Below are positions 7,387 through 18,516 of a stretch of DNA of 64,000 nt, piece by piece. Below the pieces are notes generated by a model. The model ran no database searches, had not been told where the DNA came from, and worked only from the letters and a program-made list of their open reading frames with translations. A program made the position numbers and the translations under genes. The DNA is from JACVRW01 sp963716215 (GTDB taxonomy: Bacteria; Actinomycetota; Thermoleophilia; Solirubrobacterales; Thermoleophilaceae): assembly GCA_963716215.1 (NCBI GenBank), contig OY970298.1, positions 1,612,001-1,676,000 of the forward strand, in the 5' to 3' direction. Numbering within the stretch: position 1 is the first letter of the stretch; each line of letters begins with the position of its first letter.

Positions 7387-8655
7387 GTGGCCCGGACCTG
7401 GCGGAACTGGGCGCGCGACCAACGGTGCGCGCCGGAGCGGATCGAGCGGCCCGCGAGCGAGGCCGAGCTGGTGGACGCCGTGGCCGGCGCGCGGCGGGTG
7501 AAGGTCGCCGGCTCGGGCCACTCGTTCACCGACATCGCGTGCACCGATGGCGTGATGCTGGATCTGTCCCGCATGAACCGCGTTCTGCGCGTGCACGGCG
7601 ACGAGGCCACCGTTGAGGCCGGCATCACCCTGCACGAGCTCGGCCCGCAGCTGGCCGCGCGCGGGCTGGCGATGGAGAACCAGGGCGACGTGGACCCGCA
7701 GACGGTGGCCGGGGCGATCTCCACCGCCACTCACGGGACCGGCGGCGGCTTTCGCAACCTGTCCGCGCAGGTGACCGCGCTGCGGCTGGTCACGGCCGCG
7801 GGCGAGGTGCTCGAGCTGCGCGAGGGCGACGACTTGCTCGCCGCCCGCGTATCGCTCGGGGCACTGGGTGCGATCTCCGCGGTCACGCTGCGGTGCGTTC
7901 CGGCCTTCACGATCCACCGCGTCGACGAGCCAGGCCCGCTCGACGACGTGCTGGCCCGCTTCGACGAGCTCGTGGACGCGCACGACCACTTCGAGCTGTT
8001 CGTGTTCCCGTACACGCGCACGGCGCTTGTGTTGACGTCGGAGCGGACCGATCGCGAGCCGCGCCCGGCGGGGCCGGTCAACGCGTTCGTTCGCGACGTG
8101 CTGCTCGAGAACGCCGCGCTGGAGCTGGCTTGCCGGACCGGCCGGCTCGTGCCGCGCGCGATCCCGACGATCAACCGCGCGATCACCCGGCTGATGAGCC
8201 CCGCCGAGCATCTCGACGCCAGCCACCGCGTATATGCCAACAGGCGCTCGGTGCGCTTCACGGAGATGGAGTACGGGATACCCCGCGAGCACGTGCCCGA
8301 GGCGCTCGAGCGCGTGCTGGCGCTGGTGGAGCGCCGCCGGCTGCCGATCGGCTTCCCGATCGAGGTGCGCGCGGTGGCGTCCGACGACGGCCTGCTCTCG
8401 ACTGCCCACGGGCGCCCGACCGGCTACATCGCCGTGCACCAGTACCGGGGGATGGAGTTCGAGAGCTACTTCCGTGCGGTCGAGGCGATCATGGACGAGT
8501 ACGGCGGCCGGCCGCACTGGGGCAAGCGCCACTACCAGTCGGCCGCGACGCTGCGTCCGCGCTATCCGGGCTGGGACCGCTTCGCAGCGGTACGCGACCG
8601 GCTCGACCCGCGGCGCAAGTTCGAGAACGAGTACCTGAGGCGGGTGCTGGGATGA
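7387..8655 (+). CDS. FAD-linked sugar-lactone/alditol oxidase
   Basis: A 422-residue flavoprotein of the D-arabinono-1,4-lactone oxidase / L-gulonolactone oxidase / alditol oxidase group. The FAD domain contains GSGHSF at 42-47, where the His often carries covalent FAD in this family, and ATHGTG. The C-terminal GGRPHWGKRH is the HWxK signature of the group. It oxidises a polyol or aldonolactone; which one is not decided by sequence. GTG 7387 is the only in-frame start before the conserved N-terminus. It overlaps the downstream GST-like gene by ATGA. Confidence 0.9.
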   Translation: MARTWRNWARDQRCAPERIERPASEAELVDAVAGARRVKVAGSGHSFTDIACTDGVMLDLSRMNRVLRVHGDEATVEAGITLHELGPQLAARGLAMENQGDVDPQTVAGAISTATHGTGGGFRNLSAQVTALRLVTAAGEVLELREGDDLLAARVSLGALGAISAVTLRCVPAFTIHRVDEPGPLDDVLARFDELVDAHDHFELFVFPYTRTALVLTSERTDREPRPAGPVNAFVRDVLLENAALELACRTGRLVPRAIPTINRAITRLMSPAEHLDASHRVYANRRSVRFTEMEYGIPREHVPEALERVLALVERRRLPIGFPIEVRAVASDDGLLSTAHGRPTGYIAVHQYRGMEFESYFRAVEAIMDEYGGRPHWGKRHYQSAATLRPRYPGWDRFAAVRDRLDPRRKFENEYLRRVLG

Positions 8656-9329
8656 GCGCGCAGGCCACGTTCTACGGCATCCCGGGCTCGCATGCCGCGC
8701 TCACCGGCGAGCTGATGGTCGCCCACAAGGGGATCCCCTATCGCCGGGTGGACCTTCCGCCCGGGGCGCACCGGTTGATCGTGCGGCTGCGCGGCTTCCG
8801 CGGCGATCGCGTGCCGGCGGTGCGCTTCGCCGACGGCCGCCGCGCCCAGGGCACGCGTCCGCTCGCGCGGGCGCTCGACGACGTCCAGCCCGAGCCGCGC
8901 CTGGTGCCGCCCGATCCGCGCGTCGAGGAGGCGGAGCGCTGGGGGGACGAGGTGATGCAGCAGTGGGCCCGGCGCATGGTGGTCGAGGCCGGCACTCGCG
9001 ATCCCGACGCCCTGGACGCGCGCGGAGGGGAGGGCCGGCTCGGCTTCCTGCTGACCGCCAACGAGCGCGCCCGGCCGCGCATCGCCCGGGCCGTCAAGCT
9101 GGTCTATCGCATGACGCCGGAACAGCTCCGCGACGACCAGCGCCGCGTGGGGGAGATACTCGACCGCGTGGACGGGTTGATCGCGGAGGGCGTGCTCGGC
9201 GGCGAGCAGCTCAACTGCGCCGACTTCCAGATCGCCACCAGCCTGGCGCTGGTCGACTACCGCCTGGATGTGCGCGAGCAGCTCCGCGGGCGTCCCGCCG
9301 GGCTACTGATGGAGCGCGTCGTTCCCTGA
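8652..9329 (+). CDS. Glutathione S-transferase-like protein
   Basis: A 225-residue protein with a thioredoxin-like N-terminal domain (FYGIPGSHAALTGELMVAHKGIPYRRVDL) and an all-alpha C-terminal half, as in GSTs. ATG 8652 overlaps the oxidase stop, so the genes are coupled. Actinobacteria mostly lack glutathione, so the thiol substrate, if any, may be mycothiol or another compound. That is inference. The stop abuts that of the convergent sulfatase with no space between them. Confidence 0.75.
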   Translation: MSAQATFYGIPGSHAALTGELMVAHKGIPYRRVDLPPGAHRLIVRLRGFRGDRVPAVRFADGRRAQGTRPLARALDDVQPEPRLVPPDPRVEEAERWGDEVMQQWARRMVVEAGTRDPDALDARGGEGRLGFLLTANERARPRIARAVKLVYRMTPEQLRDDQRRVGEILDRVDGLIAEGVLGGEQLNCADFQIATSLALVDYRLDVREQLRGRPAGLLMERVVP

Positions 9330-11051
9330 TCAGGCGCAGCCGCGCAGCCTGCGGTCGAGCGTGAACCTGCGGCCGTCGCGCAGGTCGGCCCGCACGCGCA
9401 GCAGGTAGCGACGGCCGCTGCGCACGCGCGGGCGCCGGATCACTTGCGCGGTCGGGGCGGCCGCGCCACGCGCGATGCGACGCCGCCCGACGAACGTCTG
9501 CGCGGCCGTGACCCGGCCGCGGTCGCGGCCGATGATCCGGAGGGTCAGGTCACCGCGCGGACAGGCGCCCTCGCGCAGGGCGCGGCCGGCCGAGCGCACC
9601 ACCAGCCTCAGGCCGGGACGCTTGCCGCAGCCACGCCCGGCGCAGCGCTTCAGCGTCCGCAGGCGTTGCGCCAGGTCACGCTGGATCGCCTCGTAGGCCG
9701 GGTTGCCGTCCTGGCTGCGCAGCTCGTACGGGTCGCGCTCGAGGTCGTAAAGCTCGTACTCGCCCGTCGTGAGGTGCTCGGCGTACACGAAGCGGTTGGT
9801 GCGGATCGCGCGGTAGGGCGGTACTCCGTTCGCGCCGTTGCCGTTCTCCAGCAGCAGGTCACGGCCCCACCACGCGGTGCGGTCGGCGAGCAGCGAGAAC
9901 AGCGAGCGGCCGTCGGGCCGGCGGCCGGCGGTCGCACCGGCGGCGTCGACGATCGTGGGCGCGACGTCGATGTTGGCCACGGGACGCGGGTCGCGCCAGT
10001 TGCGCGGGATGCCAGGGCCGCGCATCACCAGCGGCACGCGTACGGACTCCTCGTAGAGCAGCACCTTCTCGGCCTTCGCGCGGTGCTCCCCGTGCATGAA
10101 GCCGTTGTCGGAGGTGAACACGATCAGCGTGTTGCCGAGCTCCCCGGTGCGGGCGAGCGTGTCCACTACGCGCGCGACCGCCTCGTCCACGGCCTGCAGG
10201 CTCTCGAGCTCCTGGCGCCAGTTCTCTTCGATCGCCGCCACGGTGTCGGCGTCCAGGCGCGCCCGGTCCGCCACCACCTGTGGCTTGTCGCGCATCTGCG
10301 CCTCGTCGAAGCTGGGCGGGCGCGGGAACGGAGTGGTCGAGAACAGATCGCGGTGGCGCGGCGCAGGCGACGGCGTGCCGACGGCGGCCGGGTCGTCGGG
10401 GTCGCGCGGCGAGCCGCGGTGCGGGGCGACGAACCAGAGCTGCAGGTAGAAGGGGCGGTCGCCGGGCGCGGCCTGCTCGATCAGCTCGCTGGCGCGGCGG
10501 CCGAAGAAGTCGGTCCCGTACTCGCCCGGGTGGGCGTCGTCGGGGTAGGACACCAGCGAGCCGTTCTCGTTGACGCGCCAGCTCGCGTAGTTGAAGGCGT
10601 GCGAGTGCGGGGCGGCGTGCCAGTCGCTCCAGCCGGGCGGTACGCCGTCGGAGTACTCGTAGCCGTTGAGGTAGCGGCCGACGTGCATGGTGCGGTAGCC
10701 GGCAGCCTGGAGCCACACTGGAAGGGTGTTCGCGTGGTCGAGGCGGCTGAAGCCGCCGAACGGCCCCGCGTTGTGGAGCACCTGATGGTTGTGCGAGTAC
10801 TGGCCGGTGAGGTGGGTCGACCGCGAGGGGCAGCAGAGCGGATACGTCGCGACCGACTGCTCGAACAGCGTGCCCTCGCGCGCGAGCAGGGCGTTCACGT
10901 TCGCCATGTGCTCGAGCGAGGCCGCGGTCTGGTCGTCGGTCATCAGGACGACGACGTTCGGCTTCGCCAGCGCCGGCCCGGCCAGCGCGAGGATGGCGAG
11001 CATGGGGGCGCAGACGGCGGCTACCCGGGAGCCCGCAAGGGGGTTCCGCAC
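9330..11051 (-). CDS. Secreted type I sulfatase
   Basis: About 573 residues from GTG 11051. This start gives a full signal peptide (RNP n-region, hydrophobic core to about residue 29, ALA cleavage motif), whereas ATG 11003 leaves no positive n-region. Metal ligands lie in MTDDQ (38-41). The formylglycine motif CxPSR is C73-C-P-S-R77, followed by TSDNGFMHGEH with further metal ligands. The substrate is an unknown sulfate ester. About 110 C-terminal residues, Arg-rich and predicted beta, lie outside the sulfatase fold. The maturation enzyme is not in the window. The GTG lies within a palindromic repeat. Confidence 0.85.
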   Translation of the reverse strand: MRNPLAGSRVAAVCAPMLAILALAGPALAKPNVVVLMTDDQTAASLEHMANVNALLAREGTLFEQSVATYPLCCPSRSTHLTGQYSHNHQVLHNAGPFGGFSRLDHANTLPVWLQAAGYRTMHVGRYLNGYEYSDGVPPGWSDWHAAPHSHAFNYASWRVNENGSLVSYPDDAHPGEYGTDFFGRRASELIEQAAPGDRPFYLQLWFVAPHRGSPRDPDDPAAVGTPSPAPRHRDLFSTTPFPRPPSFDEAQMRDKPQVVADRARLDADTVAAIEENWRQELESLQAVDEAVARVVDTLARTGELGNTLIVFTSDNGFMHGEHRAKAEKVLLYEESVRVPLVMRGPGIPRNWRDPRPVANIDVAPTIVDAAGATAGRRPDGRSLFSLLADRTAWWGRDLLLENGNGANGVPPYRAIRTNRFVYAEHLTTGEYELYDLERDPYELRSQDGNPAYEAIQRDLAQRLRTLKRCAGRGCGKRPGLRLVVRSAGRALREGACPRGDLTLRIIGRDRGRVTAAQTFVGRRRIARGAAAPTAQVIRRPRVRSGRRYLLRVRADLRDGRRFTLDRRLRGCA

Positions 11052-11090
11052 AAAACGCGACGTATGTTCCCGTTTCTTCAGGAACCCCCA
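11037..11090. repeat. Palindromic repeat A, copy 1
   Basis: The 54-nt element has perfect outer arms GGGGGTTCC (11039-11047) and GGAACCCCC (11081-11089), with inner arms AAACG/CGTTT. Copy 2 at 11145-11197 matches it closely at both ends (GGGGGTTCCGCAC and GTTTCTTCAGG). Confidence 0.75.
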
Positions 11091-11103
11091 GGCTCCCAAG
11101 CGC

Positions 11104-11144
11104 GCCGGCCAGCGTGCCACGGGGCACCGGGGGCGCGAGGCCCG
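11104..11144 (-). repeat. Dispersed repeat B, copy 1
   Basis: On the minus strand this contains CCGTGGCACGCTGGCCGG, the core shared with copies at 11257-11299 and 34509-34548. Its hairpin half is degenerate (GGGCCTCGCGCCCCC). Confidence 0.75.
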
Positions 11145-11197
11145 AAGGGGGTTCCGCACGAAACGTCGCGTATAGCGACGTTTCTTCAGGGACCCCG
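11145..11197. repeat. Palindromic repeat A, copy 2, with strong hairpin
   Basis: The inner arms GAAACGTCGC (11160-11169) and GCGACGTTTC (11175-11184) form a perfect 10-bp stem with loop GTATA. The outer arms GGGGGTTCC and GGGACCCC extend the fold. The ends match copy 1. Confidence 0.8.
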
Positions 11198-11224
11198 GCG
11201 CGGAGCTCCCTAGGCGGGGGGCCG

Positions 11225-11242
11225 CGGGGGACCGGGGGCGTG
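11225..11242 (-). repeat. Dispersed repeat B, partial copy
   Basis: These 18 nt (CGGGGGACCGGGGGCGTG on the plus strand) are identical to the centre of the copy at 11257-11299. Confidence 0.6.
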
Positions 11243-11256
11243 GCGCGCCCTCGCGG

Positions 11257-11299
11257 GCCGGCCAGCGTGCCACGGGGGACCGGGGGCGTGAGCCCCCGG
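11257..11299 (-). repeat. Dispersed repeat B, copy 2
   Basis: It contains the perfect 7-bp hairpin CGGGGGC-GTGA-GCCCCCG at 11281-11298 next to GCCGGCCAGCGTGCCAC. Read on the minus strand, it matches 34509-34548 with only about four differences over 40 nt. Confidence 0.8.
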
Positions 11300-11305
11300 A
11301 TGCAA

Positions 11306-12539
11306 TCAGAGGGCCGACAGGCCCTCGCCACGGTACGTGGACACCTCGTCCACGATCTCCTGGCCCCGCACCAGATATAGCCCGTTGAAACGCTCGCACA
11401 GCTCGCCCGCCTTGGCATGGCGAAGGTAGACCCTGTCGCCGATGCGGAGGCTAGCGGCCGCCGCGCCAGCGACCGGCGTCTGCACCTCGCCGGCCCCCTC
11501 GAGCGGGTCGAGTCGTAGCCCGCGCGGCAGGTAGGGAGCGGGCAGGCGGTCTTTGCCGGCGGCGCCGGAGGCGTGGTAGCCGCCGCCCAGCAGGGTGGCC
11601 ACCGCGGGGCTCGGCCGCCGCACGACCGGCATCGCGAACATCGCCGCGGGCGTGAGCTTGAAGCCGGCGTAGCGGTCGAAGAGGGTGGGGGCGAAGAAGC
11701 CCGATCCCGCGGTGACCTCGGTCACGACGGGCTCGGCGACGGTGGTGTGGATGCTGCCCGTGCCGCCGCCGTTGACGATCGGGACCGGCGCGACCTCGCG
11801 CACCGCCGCGACGACAGCCGCGCGGCGCTCGGCCAGCTCGCGGGCCGAGAGGCGCTTCATGACGCGGATCAGCGGGCCCTGCAGCCGCTGCTCCAGCGGG
11901 CGGTCGCCGACCCCGGCGATGTGCGCCTCGTAGCCCATGACCGCCGCCAGCTCGAACGCCGGAGCGCGCCACAACCTCGCGCGCGAGCGCCTGCGCCTGT
12001 TGCGGGGTGCGGATCGGCGAGCGCTTCACGCCCACCTTGATCCGCCCGCCGAGCGGCCACCAGCTCGTGTCGAACTCGAGGCAGACCCGGATCGGCCGCC
12101 CGTCGCCGCCGGTTGCGGACTCGATGTAGTCGAGTTGCTCGGAGGAGTCGACCATCACGATCGGCGGATGCTCGGTCTCGAGCCGGGCGAGCTCGGCGAG
12201 CGCCCCCCGGTGCGCGGTCGGGTAGGCGAGCAGCAGGTCGTCGAAGCCGTGGCCGTGCAGCCACAGCGTCTCCGGCAGGGTGAACGTCATCAGGCCACGG
12301 AAGCCCGGGTCGCGGCCGAGCATCGCCGCCAGCAGCGACCGGCAGCGCACGGACTTGCTGGCCACCCGGATCGGCGTCCCCGCCGCCCTGGCCAGCAGCT
12401 CGCGCCCGTTCGACCACATCGCGTCGAGGTCCACGAGCGCGAACGGAGCGTCGACTCCGGCGAAGATCTGCTCGAGCTCCTCGTACGAGCGCTCCCGCGC
12501 CGCTGGCACGCGGGGCCGGACGACGTCTGTGGCGGCCAC
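11306..12539 (-). pseudogene. PLP-dependent alanine racemase-fold protein (D-threonine aldolase / amino acid deaminase-like), frameshifted
   Basis: Two overlapping reading frames together give one full protein of about 410 residues. The 5' part (12539 to about 11972) carries APFALVDLDAM and the PLP-lysine region IRVASKSVRC. The 3' part (about 11970-11306) carries GYEAHIAGVGDRP, NGGGTGSIHT and RHAKAGELC, whose His and Cys hold a metal in D-threonine aldolase/D-serine dehydratase relatives. Removing one C of the CC at 11969-11970 rejoins the frames as EVVRAPAFELAAV. Start GTG 12539 follows minus-strand GATAAT by 7 nt. It may be functional if the shift is an assembly error. Divergence from an amino-acid exporter fits a D-amino-acid role. 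Confidence 0.8.
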
Positions 12540-12546
12540 GGGACGG

Positions 12547-12552
12547 ATTATC
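12547..12552 (-). promoter_or_regulatory. -10 element for the racemase/aldolase gene
   Basis: GATAAT on the minus strand lies 7 nt before GTG 12539, the spacing of a leaderless transcript. Confidence 0.5.
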
Positions 12553-12562
12553 GCGCCATGAG

Positions 12563-12568
12563 TAGCGT
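12563..12568 (+). promoter_or_regulatory. -10 element for the RhtA-like exporter
   Basis: TAGCGT lies 8 nt before GTG 12577. It is part of the 37-nt divergent intergenic region shared with the racemase gene. Confidence 0.4.
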
Positions 12569-12576
12569 GATCGTCC

Positions 12577-13446
12577 GTGCCGACTCGCAGTTCCCCGGCG
12601 GAACGCGTTCCGTCGCCCGTGCTGGTGGTGGGGGCGGTCGCCTCCGTCCAGTTCGGCGCCGCCTTCGGCAAGTCGCTGTTCGACGAGGTCGGCGCCGGCG
12701 GTGCGGTGTTCCTGAGGGTGCTCACCGCCGCGATCGTGCTCTCGCTGATCTGGCCCCCGCGGGTGGCCGGCCACAGTCGCGGAGACCTCGTCCTGGTGAC
12801 GTTGTTCGGGCTCTCGCTGGGTCTCATGAACCTCGCCTTCTACGAGTCGATCGAGCGCATCCCGCTCGGGATCGCGGTCACCTTCGAGTTCGTCGGGCCA
12901 CTGGGGGTGGCGGTGTTCGGGTCGCGCAGGGCGCTAGACCTCGTTTGGGTGGGGCTGGCGGCGGCCGGCATCCTGCTGCTGTCGGACTTCGGCGGCGCCG
13001 ACCTGGACGGGCTCGGCGTGGCGCTGGCGCTGCTGGCGGGTGGCTTCTGGGCCGCGTACATCCTGCTGGCCGTGCGCGTGGGGCAGGCCTTCCCAGGCGG
13101 GGGCGCGCTGAGTCTGGCCATGCTCGTGGCCCTGGTGCCGCTGACGCCGATCGGGATCGCGGACGGTGGGGCGGACCTGCTGGCCCCGGCCGTGCTGGCC
13201 GTCGGGTTCGCTGTCGGCATGCTCTCGTCGGCGATCCCGTATTCGCTCGAGCTGGAGGCGCTGCGGCGGATGCCCGCCGGTGTGTTCGGCGTGCTGATGA
13301 GCCTCGAGCCGGCCGTCGCGGCCGCCGCGGGGTTCCTGGTGCTCGACGAGCAGCTCACCACCCGCGAGGTGGTGGCGATCCTGCTCGTCGTCGCCGCGAG
13401 CGCGGGGGCTGCCAGAGGCGCCAAGTTGCCGCCTCGGGACGCCTAG
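12577..13446 (+). CDS. EamA/RhtA-like amino-acid exporter
   Basis: A 289-residue membrane protein with ten predicted TM segments. The motif LEALRRMPAGVFGVLMSLEPAVAA is typical of RhtA-type homoserine/threonine exporters and related DMT proteins. GTG 12577 follows TAGCGT by 8 nt. Divergence from a D-amino-acid-type PLP enzyme suggests the exported compound is an amino acid, but this is inference from position only. Confidence 0.85.
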   Translation: MPTRSSPAERVPSPVLVVGAVASVQFGAAFGKSLFDEVGAGGAVFLRVLTAAIVLSLIWPPRVAGHSRGDLVLVTLFGLSLGLMNLAFYESIERIPLGIAVTFEFVGPLGVAVFGSRRALDLVWVGLAAAGILLLSDFGGADLDGLGVALALLAGGFWAAYILLAVRVGQAFPGGGALSLAMLVALVPLTPIGIADGGADLLAPAVLAVGFAVGMLSSAIPYSLELEALRRMPAGVFGVLMSLEPAVAAAAGFLVLDEQLTTREVVAILLVVAASAGAARGAKLPPRDA

Positions 13447-13482
13447 GCGATAGGGATCCGCGAACGTGGGTACGCACCGAGC

Positions 13483-14418
13483 ATGTTCAGAAACGCCCTT
13501 GTTGCAGCCATCGGTGCCCTTCTGCTGCTGGTTCCGGCCGCCCCGGCCGGCAGCGGCGCCCAGAAGACGATCCCGCTGCCGGACGAGTTCCGGCCGGAGG
13601 GAATCGCAAGCGGGGCGGGCGCTTCGTTCTACACGGGCTCGATCCCCCAGGGATCGGTCTATCGCGGCTCGTATCGGACGGGCAAGGGCAAGGTGCTGGT
13701 GCCGCCCCACGAGGGACGCAACCACACCGGGCTGAAGGTCGACACGCGCCATGACCTGCTGTTCGTCTCCGGCGGCGCATCCAAGGGCATCTACGTCTAC
13801 GACTCCCGTACCGGAGCCGACGTCGAGAGCTTTGCGCTCGCCGACGCCGGCTTCGTGAACGACGTGACGCTCACGCGCCGCGCCGCCTACTTCACCGACT
13901 CGCAGGTGCAGCAGCTCTACCGCGTGGCGATCCACAAGGGCGGGTCGGTCGGCGAGCCCAGCCGCGTCCCGATCACGGGTGACTTCCAGTACGGCCCGGG
14001 CTTCAACGCGAACGGGATCGCCGCGCTACCGGGTGGGCGCACGCTGATCGTCGTCCAGAGCGGCCCCGGCAAGCTGTTCGCGGTCAACGCCGCGTCGGGG
14101 GCGAGCCGGGAGATCGGGCTCGACACCCCGGTCACGAACGGGGACGGCCTGCTGCTGCGTGGACGCACCCTGTACGTGGTGCAGAACCGCGACAACAAGG
14201 TCGCCGTGGTCAAGCTGGGCCGCGGGCTGCGCAAGGCGCGCGTGAAGGGCTATCTGCGCAACCGCAACCTGGACGTGCCGACCACGCTCGCGCCGTTCAA
14301 GGACTTCGTGTACGCGGTCAACGCCCGCTTCGACCGCCCGGACGCCTCCGAGGCGGACATCGTCCGCCTGCGGGCGCACGGCAAGCACGGCGGCTACGTG
14401 GACCCGTTCCGCAAGTAG
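13483..14418 (+). CDS. Secreted beta-propeller (SMP-30/NHL-like) protein
   Basis: A 311-residue protein with a signal peptide (residues 1-26, ending APAGSGA) and repeated blade-like segments, for example RPEGIASG, NDVTLTRRAAYFTDS, NGIAALPGG and NGDGLLLRGRTLYVVQN. These resemble SMP-30/gluconolactonase and related superoxide-dismutase-like propellers. No lactonase metal set can be confirmed, so enzyme activity is open. It is probably extracellular. Its 3' end overlaps the convergent PHP gene by 25 nt. Confidence 0.75.
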   Translation: MFRNALVAAIGALLLLVPAAPAGSGAQKTIPLPDEFRPEGIASGAGASFYTGSIPQGSVYRGSYRTGKGKVLVPPHEGRNHTGLKVDTRHDLLFVSGGASKGIYVYDSRTGADVESFALADAGFVNDVTLTRRAAYFTDSQVQQLYRVAIHKGGSVGEPSRVPITGDFQYGPGFNANGIAALPGGRTLIVVQSGPGKLFAVNAASGASREIGLDTPVTNGDGLLLRGRTLYVVQNRDNKVAVVKLGRGLRKARVKGYLRNRNLDVPTTLAPFKDFVYAVNARFDRPDASEADIVRLRAHGKHGGYVDPFRK

Positions 14419-15435
14419 ATCGGGTTCGACAGGATCCACGTGCGCTCGCGCCCCTTGGAGCGGCGCAGCGCCTCCACGCGGTAGACCGCCGGCTCCTCGA
14501 CCTCCGCCTCGAGCGACCGGCCGTCCGCGGTGGCGATCTCGCGCCCGTCGCGCAGCAGGCGCAGTCTTGCGTCGAGCGGGGTGCGCGCGACCAGCCGGCG
14601 CCGCCCCGCGGGCGCTTCGCCGCCCATCGGAACGTCGTCGGCCTCGAAGCGGAAGCCGCGGGCGGGCGCGAGCGAGTCGACGGCGATGTAGCAGCGCCCG
14701 GACCTCAGCGCCGCGTAGACCTGCTCGCGGTCGTGTTCGAGCTCGTGCCGTGGCGCACGCTCGCAGAGCACGTGTGTGCGGATGTACCGAAACGACCGGT
14801 GGTAGGCCATGATCCGCAGCGGCACGACAGGCCCCACGCGCTTGCCGAACTGGTGAGCGTCGAGCCCCCCGATCGCCACGACCCGGCGGCGGGCCCCGAG
14901 CTCGTCCCAACCCCGCAGGTTGCGCTGGGGCGGGTGGTCGAGCACGCGCCCCGGGCGCGACCACGAAGCGCAGCATCTGGGCGACGCTCGACACGGACTC
15001 GCCGGTGTCGTTGACGAAGCTCCACAGCTCGATCCCGTCGACCGCGTCGAGAGCGTCGAACGGCATGCCGGGTCCGGCCCGCTTGAAGCGCTCCGAGCCG
15101 CGCGAGAACGGGTGGGCGGCGAAGCCGAACCCGCCGGCGGCGCGCACCGCCGAGACGATCCCGGCCGCGTCGAGCCGGGAGTGGTCGATCTCCTCGTCGA
15201 GGCCGAACGCGAGATAGTGGTTGCGCCGCCGCGGCGAAACCTCCTCGCCCACGAGCAGCAGCACGTCGCCGTACCAGCCCTCCTCGCCGTTGCGCTTGGC
15301 GGCGAGCGTGTCGTGGTCGGTCAGCAGCACAACGTCCGCGCCCGCGCGCCGCCCAGCCCTGGCGATCTGGCGCACCGTGCCGGTGCCGTCGGAGTAGGTC
15401 GAGTGCAGATGGACCACGCAGGCCAGGTCGTGCAT
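14394..15435 (-). pseudogene. PHP-domain phosphoesterase, frameshifted
   Basis: Two frames join into a protein of about 346 residues. The first, from ATG 15435, has the PHP motifs HLHSTYSDGTG and LTDHDTLAA, GEEVSP and AAHPF. The second supplies GGLDAHQFGK and a beta-rich C-terminus. The shift maps to the CCCC run at 14949-14952 (plus strand); three Cs would restore APGRVLDHPPQR. PHP proteins are metal-dependent phosphoesterases acting on nucleotides or small phosphates. A one-base homopolymer change may be an assembly error, in which case the gene is intact. Confidence 0.8.
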
Positions 15436-15441
15436 GCTGGG

Positions 15442-15447
15442 TAGTGT
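15442..15447 (+). promoter_or_regulatory. -10 element for acnA
   Basis: TAGTGT lies 7 nt before GTG 15455, the leaderless spacing. The same hexamer precedes the lipoprotein gene at 24150. Confidence 0.45.
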
Positions 15448-15454
15448 CTAGGAC

Positions 15455-18134
<2,680 letters not shown>

Positions 18135-18142
<8 letters not shown>

Positions 18143-18491
18143 GCGCGGCGACCCGCTCCGCCACCACGACCTCTGCTTCGGCTGCGGCCAGGCCAACCTG
18201 TTCGGCCTGCAGCTGGAGCTCGAGCGGACGGCCGACGGGGGAGTAGAGGGCCGCTTCTTCGTCAAGCAGGACCATCAGGGCCCGGACGGATCGGCTCACC
18301 CCGGGGTGTTGACGGCGGCGCTCGAGGAGGCACTGGCGCTGGCGGCCGGGTACACGGCGGCCCGTCTCGAGGTCGAGCTGCTGGCGCCGGCCCCGATCGG
18401 ATCGTTCGTGGAGGTGCGTGCGACCGAGCTGAGCGCCGAGGCCAGGGGAGCGGACGGCGCCCGGCTGGCGGTCGCCCGCGTTCCGGCCTAG
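18135..18491 (+). CDS. Hotdog-fold thioesterase-like protein
   Basis: A small protein of 118 residues from GTG 18135, overlapping the acnA stop by 8 nt. The start CFGCGQANLFGLQLELE and the following HQGPDGSAHPGVLTAALEEA match PaaI-like hotdog thioesterases, where an HGG(V/I)L segment and an acidic residue act in catalysis. The usual HGG is replaced by HPG here. It probably hydrolyses an acyl-CoA, or is a non-catalytic hotdog protein. Its location between two aconitases has no obvious biochemical explanation. Confidence 0.7.
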
Positions 18492-18503
18492 CCGGGTCCG
18501 CGC

Positions 18504-18509
18504 AACAAT
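18504..18509 (+). promoter_or_regulatory. Weak -10-like element for the second aconitase
   Basis: AACAAT lies 7 nt before ATG 18517, in an otherwise G+C-rich 25-nt gap. The match is weaker than in the other cases. Confidence 0.3.
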
Positions 18510-18516
18510 TCGAGCG

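Noticed and set aside
11281..11298. Hairpin CGGGGGC-GTGA-GCCCCCG as a simple intrinsic terminator
   Set aside because: No T-tract follows on either strand, and the hairpin is part of a dispersed repeat.
11052..11399. Upstream extension of the sulfatase frame
   Set aside because: It translates the intergenic repeats into repeated Arg/Pro-rich peptides. A normal signal peptide begins at 11051.
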